From VRUE01 sp035605155 (GTDB lineage: Bacteria > Actinomycetota > Thermoleophilia > Solirubrobacterales > 70-9), in contig DATNHC010000124.1 in assembly GCA_035605155.1 (NCBI GenBank), forward strand, positions 1-25,697: a DNA stretch of 25,697 nt, written 5' to 3'. The notes beneath the pieces are model-generated. The model ran no database searches, was not told the DNA's origin, and was given only the letters and a program-made list of their open reading frames with translations. Every line of letters begins with the position of its first letter. Within the stretch, counting starts at the first letter, position 1. Positions 21,337 to 25,697 of the stretch are shown here, piece by piece. Both the position numbers and the translations under genes were made by a program.

Positions 21337-22926
21337 GTGCTGCGCATCGTGCTTGTCGGGGCTGCGCTGCTGATTGCGGCGCCCGCGGCGGCGCTGGGGG
21401 CGAGCCCATGCAGCATCGTTGGCACCCCACTCGGTGATCGCCTCACGGGGACCCCGGACACCGACGTGATCTGCGGGCGCGGGGGGCCGGACACGATCGT
21501 GGGCCGAGCCGGCAGTGACCGTTTGCTGGGTGGCCCCGGCGCCGATGACCTGGTCGGCGGTGGGGGCGATGACATCCTCGGCGGCGGTCCCGGCAACGAC
21601 GCGCTGCGCGGCGGCCCGGGCGCCGACCGGCTACTGGGGGGCGCGGGCACCAACTCGTGCCTCGATGCGACCGTCGCCAGCACGCGCGGCTGCTTCGTCC
21701 CGACCCCCCGACCACCGCTGGCTGGGTCTCCCGCGCCGCCAAATTCCCAGCCCCCGCCTTTCGAATTCGAACCGATCCCTGACACCGAACCGCCGACTCT
21801 GCAGTCAGTCGAGTTCGGCAACGAAAACGTCGAAATCGCGCAGGGCGATTGGTGGGTGCGCCTCTCGCTCTCGGCCTGGGACGAGAGCGGCATCGAGTCC
21901 GCCGAGGTCACGATCGAAGGGCCGGAAGGCGTGTGGCGGAAAGCCAGCTTCGGGCCGGGCCCCCCGCAGCTGGCGGAACTGAGCACGAAGCTCGACGTCC
22001 CCGCGACGACGCCGGTGGGCGAGTACCGAGTCGTCGCCGTGACGGCGGTCGATGCGAAGGGTCAGACCGTCACCCGCGACCTCGCCTGGCTTGACGAATA
22101 TGGTCTCGACGCCAGCTTCGAGGTCTACGACGGTCCCGACCGCGAAGCGCCGAATGTGGTTGGGATCAGCTTCGGCGCGCCCACCAATGAGGTCGATACC
22201 AGCAAAGGCCCGGTCACGGTCCAGATCCCGATCGAAGTCACCGATCCCGGTGTTGGCGTCGAATCGGTCTGGCTGCGGATCGCCCACCCGACCACCAAAC
22301 CCGGCCAGGAACGGATCTACAGCTCGGCCGCCACGCTCAGCTCGGGCACGGCGCGCGAAGGCACCTGGCTGGCTACGATCGGGCTCCCTGCCGGCGCTAC
22401 CACCGGCTTTTACAAGGTCGACGAACTGCTCCTTGAAGACACCGACGGCCGCTGGCGCCTCCTCGATGGTGGCACGCTCGAAGACGACGACTTCCCCGGT
22501 GGCTTCACCCAGGTGGGCGTTGGCGACACTACCCGCCCGACGGTAACCAGCTTCTCGATCACCCCGCAGGTCATACACACTGCCGCCGGCGAGCGTAAAG
22601 TCGATGTCGAGATCGGTGTCGAAGACGACTGGTCCGGTGTCGACGACGACTTCGACCCGATTTCCGGCATCAGTTTCACGTTCACCCCACCCAACTGGCC
22701 GATCAGCTGGGGAATGAGCGGCAGCGCTTCGCAGCTCACCGGCACGTACATCGATGGAACCTGGAAGATGAGCCGATGGCTCGAAAAAGAGGCCGGCTTC
22801 GGTACCTGGACGGTGCGCTGGATCACGGTCACCGACCGCGCAGGCAACACGACGAGGCTCGAGGACGGCTCGCTTGAAGACTTCGAAGCCGAGGGCTGGG
22901 ACCTCAGTTTCGAGAACCTTCCCTGA
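21337..22926 (+). CDS. Secreted Gly-Asp repeat protein with three tandem Ig-like domains
   Basis: This protein of about 529 residues has a Sec signal peptide (about 1-22, A-A-L-G-A). Hemolysin-type repeats follow directly (about 25-105: DRLTGTPDTDVICGRGG, LLGGPGADDLVGGGGDDILGGG). After a Pro-rich linker (about 115-145) come three related domains of about 110-130 residues. Each opens with D-x-x-x-P-x-(V/L)-x-S/G, has V-x-D-x-(W/G)-S/V-G-(V/I), and then G-T-W/E-Y and a D-x-x-G strand, which resembles Ig-like modules of adhesins. The GTG at 21337 is chosen because GGGGGAAGA lies six bases upstream and the signal peptide then starts cleanly; an upstream in-frame TTG at 21313 would add eight unlikely residues. 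It is divergent from the kelch gene and is a likely surface or extracellular structural protein. Confidence 0.82.
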   Translation: MLRIVLVGAALLIAAPAAALGASPCSIVGTPLGDRLTGTPDTDVICGRGGPDTIVGRAGSDRLLGGPGADDLVGGGGDDILGGGPGNDALRGGPGADRLLGGAGTNSCLDATVASTRGCFVPTPRPPLAGSPAPPNSQPPPFEFEPIPDTEPPTLQSVEFGNENVEIAQGDWWVRLSLSAWDESGIESAEVTIEGPEGVWRKASFGPGPPQLAELSTKLDVPATTPVGEYRVVAVTAVDAKGQTVTRDLAWLDEYGLDASFEVYDGPDREAPNVVGISFGAPTNEVDTSKGPVTVQIPIEVTDPGVGVESVWLRIAHPTTKPGQERIYSSAATLSSGTAREGTWLATIGLPAGATTGFYKVDELLLEDTDGRWRLLDGGTLEDDDFPGGFTQVGVGDTTRPTVTSFSITPQVIHTAAGERKVDVEIGVEDDWSGVDDDFDPISGISFTFTPPNWPISWGMSGSASQLTGTYIDGTWKMSRWLEKEAGFGTWTVRWITVTDRAGNTTRLEDGSLEDFEAEGWDLSFENLP

Positions 22927-23043
22927 CCGCTTGCGCCGTTCGAGTTCGCCAATGCCACCGGCGTCATCGGGGAGCACCATGGGGGTGGATTCCGACGGCT
23001 ATCGGGGAGGGGGATCTCGCTGTGTAGGGGCTTCCGCGAAGCG

Positions 23044-23080
23044 AAGCTATGCGGATTCGAACCGCCGACCACCTGGGTGC
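23044..23080 (-). other. tRNA 3'-end-like sequence (T-arm and variable loop), no intact tRNA
   Basis: On the minus strand, AGGTGGTC is followed by GGCGG-TTCGAAT-CCGC. This is a good match to a tRNA variable loop plus T-arm, with the conserved G-TTCGAAT-C and four T-stem pairs. I found no D-arm or matching acceptor strand upstream on that strand, so it is a fragment. tRNA 3' ends are the commonest targets of integrase-driven insertion, and such fragments often mark an island edge. Confidence 0.4.
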
Positions 23081-23108
23081 GATCCAAAAACGCGGTTCAG
23101 CGCAGAGA

Positions 23109-23140
23109 CGCAAAAGCGACCGATTTCCAGCGCTTTTGCG
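23109..23140. repeat. 32-bp dyad with perfect 10-bp arms
   Basis: CGCAAAAGCG (23109-23118) and CGCTTTTGCG (23131-23140) are perfect inverted repeats around a 12-base centre. There is no adjacent gene end within 180 bp and no T-tract, so a simple terminator is not the obvious reading. Confidence 0.7.
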
Positions 23141-23170
23141 AGTCGCATGAAACTGCGCCGAAGACCCAGA

Positions 23171-23210
23171 TGCGCGGGATTAGTGGCGATTAGCGGGGTT
23201 TCAGCCACTT
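23171..23210 (+). repeat. Decamer-repeat tract, left copy
   Basis: Three consecutive 10-base units, each with a GC-rich first part and ending in AT or TT (loose consensus NNGSGGGRTT), run into TCAGCCACTT. The 10-bp period is one DNA helical turn. A counterpart lies at 24546-24585 in the same orientation; the last 20 bases agree at 15 positions. Confidence 0.55.
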
Positions 23211-23230
23211 CTGGCCAGGGGTGGCTGAAA
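23199..23230. repeat. 32-bp near-perfect palindrome
   Basis: The two 16-base halves, TTTCAGCCACTTCTGG and CCAGGGGTGGCTGAAA, match at 14 positions, including 10 perfect outer pairs. The two differences would be G-U pairs in RNA of this strand. It overlaps the last part of the left decamer tract, so the AGCCACT shared with the right tract forms part of one arm. Confidence 0.7.
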
Positions 23231-23260
23231 TCGGAAGGGCCGGCTCGACTTCTCAGTGCC

Positions 23261-23297
23261 TGATAATATTGTCCGACAGAACTATTAGATTGGGTCT
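23261..23297 (+). promoter_or_regulatory. AT-rich leader of the toxin-antitoxin operon
   Basis: GATAATATT (23262-23270) and CTATTAGATT (23282-23291) stand out against GC-rich flanks directly before the toxin GTG. One of them is a plausible -10 region. I could not place a convincing -35 box. Confidence 0.3.
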
Positions 23298-23582
23298 GTG
23301 GATTTTCAATGGACCAGAGCCGCTACCAAGCACCGGATATCCCGTGAACGCTCCCACTACGTCATTGAGCACTGCGGCCTGCGCTTCAAGCAGGAACCGC
23401 CCTCGGACGCTCCGATTGGCGCTAGCTCACGGCTCGTCTTTCTGGGCGATGACCCGGATGGAATCGCGCTAGAGGTGATGGCCGTCGAGCTTGACAACGA
23501 GAACCTGCTGGTAATCCACGCGATGCCGCTGCGCGACCGCTATCGGAAGCAGTACGAGGAGGCAACGAAATGGCGAAAGTAA
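23298..23582 (+). CDS. Putative toxin of a type II toxin-antitoxin pair (BrnT-like fold suspected)
   Basis: This 94-residue protein opens VDFQWTRAATKHRISRER and ends with strands EVMAVELDNENLLVIHAMPLRDRYRKQYEEA. The closing I-H-A-M-x-L-R-x-x-Y-x-x-x-Y pattern resembles the last strand and helix of small RelE-fold or BrnT/DUF4258-type RNase toxins. The family assignment is by general resemblance only. The main support is context: toxin-first order, small size, a 13-base overlap with a ribbon-helix-helix gene, and a location in accessory DNA. BrnT toxins are known to cleave mRNA and to be bound by BrnA, whose DNA-binding fold is C-terminal as seen in the neighbour. The start is a GTG without a strong ribosome-binding site, consistent with low toxin expression. 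Confidence 0.6.
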   Translation: MDFQWTRAATKHRISRERSHYVIEHCGLRFKQEPPSDAPIGASSRLVFLGDDPDGIALEVMAVELDNENLLVIHAMPLRDRYRKQYEEATKWRK

Positions 23583-23860
23583 AGAAGGCGACTAAGCATC
23601 CAAGGACGAAGGCCGGCGAGGAGATCACTCCCGAGATCGCCGATGCCCTTGCAGTCGAGGCCGAGCGTGGCTATGACCTTTCGAAGGCGAAGCGTCAACG
23701 AGTCGGCCGGCCTTCCCTTGCTGGTACCGGGGCATCGCCACGACTGAGCTTCCGCACGACCCCCGACCTTTATCACGCCGCTCAGAAGCGAGCCAAGGAG
23801 GAGGGCCGCTCGGTTAGCGACCTCGCCCGCGAGGCAGTAGCCCAGTACATCGCGTCGTAG
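23570..23860 (+). CDS. Ribbon-helix-helix (CopG/BrnA-like) antitoxin
   Basis: This 96-residue basic protein has an N-terminal part (about 1-50; EITPEIADALAVEAERGYDLSKAK, then RVGRPSL) that probably wraps the toxin. The C-terminal ribbon-helix-helix (about 56-95) reads SPRLSFRTTPDLYHAAQKRAKEEGRSVSDLAREAVAQYI. The C-terminal position of the DNA-binding fold matches BrnA-type antitoxins. The ATG lies inside the toxin gene (13-base overlap), with GGAGG seven bases upstream, a much better start than that of the toxin, as expected if the antitoxin must be in excess. It should repress the operon through the AT-rich leader. Confidence 0.75.
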   Translation: MAKVKKATKHPRTKAGEEITPEIADALAVEAERGYDLSKAKRQRVGRPSLAGTGASPRLSFRTTPDLYHAAQKRAKEEGRSVSDLAREAVAQYIAS

Positions 23861-23891
23861 GCAGCCGACATTTACCTAGGAGTAGTACATC

Positions 23892-24529
23892 GTGACCGGG
23901 CTTGTGATCTTCGACTGCGACGCGTGCTGGTCGATAGCGACCGGATCTCGCTGCGCATCCAGGCAGAACGGATTACTGCACTCGGTTTGGAGATGACCTA
24001 CGAGGAGTGTGTTCGCGATTTTCTCGGTCTGGGGATGACATCGACGCTGCGGATTCTCGGCGAGCGCTTAGGAAACCCTGTGCCAGAAGAATGGGTAACT
24101 GACCTCGAAACCGCAGGACGCGAGGGGTTTCGGCGTGAGCTGACGCCAGTTTCGGGAATTGCCGAAGCACTTGCTCAAATCGAGGTACCGACCTGCGTCG
24201 CCTCCAGCGGTAGTCAGGACAAGATGCGCTTGACGCTCGGCCTAACCGGCTTGTATGAGTGTTTTTCTGGACGGATATTCTCAGCTGACGAAGTTCGGCG
24301 AGGTAAGCCAGCGCCTGATCTGTTCTTGTACGCTGCGGAGCGCATGCCCGTTTCGCCTGAGCGCTGCATTGTCATCGAGGACAGCCCATTTGGCGTCAAA
24401 GCCGCCAAGGCTGCCGGCATGCGCGCTCTCGGCTTCGCGGCGATGACACCGCCCGAGCGGCTTGCCAGTGCCGATGCAATCTTCACGACGATGGGGGACT
24501 TGCCTCAGCTGGTGACAGGGATTTCCTGA
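23892..24529 (+). pseudogene. HAD-superfamily phosphatase (beta-phosphoglucomutase-like), frameshifted in motif I
   Basis: Reading from the GTG at 23892 gives VTGLVIFDCD, then the frame is lost. A second frame starting at 23924 resumes with VLVDSDRISLRIQAERI. One missing base at about 23921-23923 would restore the HAD motif DCDGVLVDS. All other motifs are present downstream: VASSGS (II), the Lys of RRGKPAPDLFLYAA (III), and IVIEDSPFGVKAAKAAGM (IV), typical of subfamily IA phosphatases. AGGAG nine bases before the GTG supports that original start. The 201-residue remainder lacks the nucleophilic Asp and should be inactive. A sequencing error in this GC run is the alternative. The gene follows the antitoxin by 31 bp and is less GC-rich than the backbone. 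Confidence 0.8.
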
Positions 24530-24545
24530 AGATGACGGGCTGAAT

Positions 24546-24585
24546 CGGCGGCAATCCGCAGCAATCTGCGGGATTTGAGCCACTA
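24546..24585 (+). repeat. Decamer-repeat tract, right copy
   Basis: Three 10-base units with a GC-rich start and an A-A-T or A-T-T end (CCGCAGCAAT is the middle one) lead into TGAGCCACTA. The register and the terminal AGCCACT match the tract at 23171-23210. The IS481-like element begins two bases after it. Confidence 0.55.
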
Positions 24586-24587
24586 GC

Positions 24588-25556
24588 TGTCCTACCCACG
24601 GACGTTGTGAACGCGGCTGATCGGCGGCCGGTCTCCCAGAGAGCTGTGCGGGCGACGCCGGTTGTAGTAGCGAAGGAAGGATGGCATCGACCTCGCCCGC
24701 TCGGCTGAGTTGGGCCAGGCGTGGGCATAGGCCCACTCCCTCTTCAACGTCTGGATGAATCTCCACCTTCCCGTTCCAGCGCGGCGTGTAGGGCGGGATC
24801 AGGATCTGCCGGGCGCCGTAGGCGGCCAAGATCGCCCCGAAGGCATTGGAGCGACGGTAGGCAAGGGCGTTGTCGCTCATCACCGCCTCGGGCGGCTTCA
24901 TCCCGAGCGAAGCGAAGTGATCACGCAGTGCAGGTAGACGTAGCCGACCCCCGGCCCGCTTCTCGGCTCCGGTCATGTCGCGGACGCCGGTGACCGCATG
25001 CCCAGGGCGATTGAAACGCGCCAGGCGGGCGATGTCGACGTGCAGTAGGGCGCCCGGTCGAGACCACTCATAGCGGCGGTAGCTCTCCCGCGCCGAGCGG
25101 TGCCGACGGGAGATGCCGTGGCGGTGCAGCACCTTCCAAATCGTCGAGCGCGCCCGGCGGCAGATGCCGGCCAGGCGTCCAGGGCCAAGGCTCGTCTCGC
25201 GGCGCGCTCGCAGGATCGGCTCCTCCTCGGCGGCCGAGAGCCGCCGCGGCTGGCGGTGGGGCCGGGAGGAGCGGTCTTGCAACCAGCGACCGCAACGGCG
25301 CTCCTCTTCGCTTGCTCTCCGCCAGCGATGCCACCAGCGGTGGGCTGTGGCCGGCGCCACGTTGAGGGCGGCAGCTGCCGCCCTCAACGTCATCCCCGAC
25401 TCGATTGCCTGCACCAGCGCGAGCCGTCCCGCTGGTCCGAGAGCGGCGTTACCGTGAACCTTCATCCGGGTCCTCCTCTGCTTGGGCGTCAGAACCGCAA
25501 GCGTCTTGGAGGGCCCGGATGGCCTTTCAGCTGTTCAAACGTGTGTGGGCGGGTCA
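24588..25556 (-). mobile_element. Decayed IS481-family insertion sequence
   Basis: The 969-bp element is bounded by imperfect inverted repeats: TGTCCTACCCACGGACGTT at the left (24588-24612) and, on the other strand, TGACCCGCCCACACACGTT at the right (25556-25533), both continuing to TGAAC. The ends are flanked by ACTAGC (24582-24587) and CCTAGA (25557-25562). IS481 is known to target and duplicate sites with a CTAG core, so the shared CTAG fits; the differing outer bases mean the flanks have changed or only four bases were duplicated. The single transposase gene inside is broken. Confidence 0.75.
24592..25465 (-). pseudogene. IS481-family transposase, multiply disrupted
   Basis: The N-terminus is good: AGGAGG six bases before the ATG, MKVHGNAALGPAGRLALVQ, an HTH region, GALLHVDIARLARFNRPGHAVTG (first catalytic Asp) and later AVMSDNALAYRRS (second Asp) and PPYTPRWNGKVE (the Glu region). 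Three lesions are visible. First, an extra G in a GGGGG run near 24950 hides VGYVYLHCVI in another frame. Second, a deletion removes the usual stretch after DDHSRLAY. Third, a shift after GKVE moves the tail into another frame, where it reads FIQTLKREWAYAHAW, then RYYNRRRPHSSLGDRPP, and stops at TAG 24594-24592. An intact transposase of this family has one uninterrupted frame, so this copy is inactive. Confidence 0.85.
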
Positions 25557-25572
25557 CCTAGATGGTTGATTC

Positions 25573-25588
25573 CACGGCGAAGGCCGTG
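25573..25588. repeat. Short hairpin beside the second transposase
   Basis: CACGGC and GCCGTG are 6-bp inverted repeats around GAAG, in the 94-bp gap between the IS481 remnant and the next transposase start. It may belong to the left end of the second element. Confidence 0.3.
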
Positions 25589-25656
25589 ATCGAGGATTTC
25601 AATGCAGAGAGGCCGAAGTCGGCGGTGCTGAAGCAACCGTCGACCGAAAGGCCACG

Positions 25657-25697
25657 ATGCACGCCGACCTCGACACTCTCTGCACCGTCGTTTATTG
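25657..25697 (+). CDS. Start of a second transposase (IS982-like), cut by the window edge
   Basis: Only 13 codons and part of a fourteenth are visible: MHADLDTLCTVVY. This closely resembles the usual opening of actinobacterial IS982-type transposases (M-x-x-D-L-D-T-L-x-T-A-L-Y). AAAGG lies seven bases before the ATG. The match is short, so the family is tentative, but a mobile-element gene fits the neighbouring IS remnant. Confidence 0.5.
   Translation, partial: MHADLDTLCTVVY

Larger units (their letters stand above)
22927..23297. other. 371-bp non-coding region at the boundary of the accessory segment
   Basis: I see no believable gene here. The stretch holds, in order, a small hairpin GCTTC-CGC-GAAGC (23030-23042), a tRNA-3'-end-like sequence, a 32-bp dyad (23109-23140), the left decamer-repeat tract (23171-23210) overlapping a second 32-bp dyad (23199-23230), and an AT-rich leader for the toxin gene. 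Base composition falls towards the right end. Confidence 0.6.

Noticed and set aside
22410..23087. 225-codon minus-strand frame covering the end of the Ig-like gene and the tRNA-like sequence
   Set aside because: Its beginning translates the tRNA-like T-arm, a frequent source of spurious proteins, and the rest is antisense to the secreted protein.
24281..24591. Extension of the transposase frame to 24281 through the HAD gene
   Set aside because: The real transposase tail lies in another frame and stops at 24592-24594, inside the left inverted repeat. The extension is antisense to HAD coding sequence.
1..25697. CRISPR arrays, rRNA, intact tRNA or a complete phage module
   Set aside because: There is no regularly spaced repeat-spacer pattern, no rRNA-like sequence, only a partial T-arm, and no integrase or structural phage gene in the window.

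Overview
The window is about 25.7 kb of GC-rich DNA, roughly two-thirds G+C by eye, with many GTG starts and sparse Shine-Dalgarno sites. The gene families suggest a soil actinobacterium: DUF2867, DCC/DUF393, berberine-bridge-like FAD oxidase, MmpL, GH15, cyclase-ATPase-LuxR regulators, and Sec-exported proteins carrying hemolysin-type Gly-Asp repeats. My best guess is the Thermoleophilia/Solirubrobacterales group. That is inference from protein style; no rRNA or other marker is present.

Layout. (1) 1-3.9 kb: a broken arylsulfotransferase-like fragment at the left edge, a methyltransferase downstream of a DUF2867 gene, a divergent DCC thiol-oxidoreductase, and an FAD oxidase. (2) 3.96-5.7 kb: a secreted seven-bladed propeller with one paired-cysteine loop per repeat and a Gly-Asp repeat tail, bracketed by short intergenic repeats. 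(3) 5.8-11.4 kb: a leftward block of membrane protein, GH15 glycosidase, DUF2231 protein and MmpL transporter, with a divergent MarR regulator. Two tandem operator-like repeats lie between mmpL and marR. (4) 11.45-17.1 kb: a second secreted Gly-Asp repeat protein, a 3'-terminal remnant of a glycosyltransferase, and a large cyclase/NB-ARC/TPR/LuxR regulator translationally coupled to a limonene-epoxide-hydrolase-like gene. (5) 17.2-22.9 kb: an MFS transporter, an HtrA-like protease without a signal peptide, and a divergent pair of secreted proteins (kelch plus ASH-like domain; Gly-Asp repeats plus three Ig-like repeats). (6) 22.9-25.7 kb: accessory DNA with AT-richer stretches. It holds a tRNA-3'-end-like sequence, two 32-bp dyads, a toxin-first toxin-antitoxin pair, a HAD phosphatase frameshifted in its catalytic motif, a decayed IS481-family element at CTAG, and the start of another transposase.

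The most interesting part is region 6. Two directly repeated tracts with 10-bp periodicity, each ending in AGCCACT, flank the toxin-antitoxin and HAD genes. A tRNA-like end and palindromes sit beside the left copy, and the IS element has inserted in the right copy. This looks like the scar or boundary of an integrated cassette with no recombinase inside it. Elsewhere, the disulfide-laddered propeller, the mosaic repeat junction near 5.75 kb and the mmpL/marR operator are the clearest unexplained structures. I found no CRISPR array, rRNA or intact tRNA, and I cannot demonstrate a complete new defence or biosynthetic system here.
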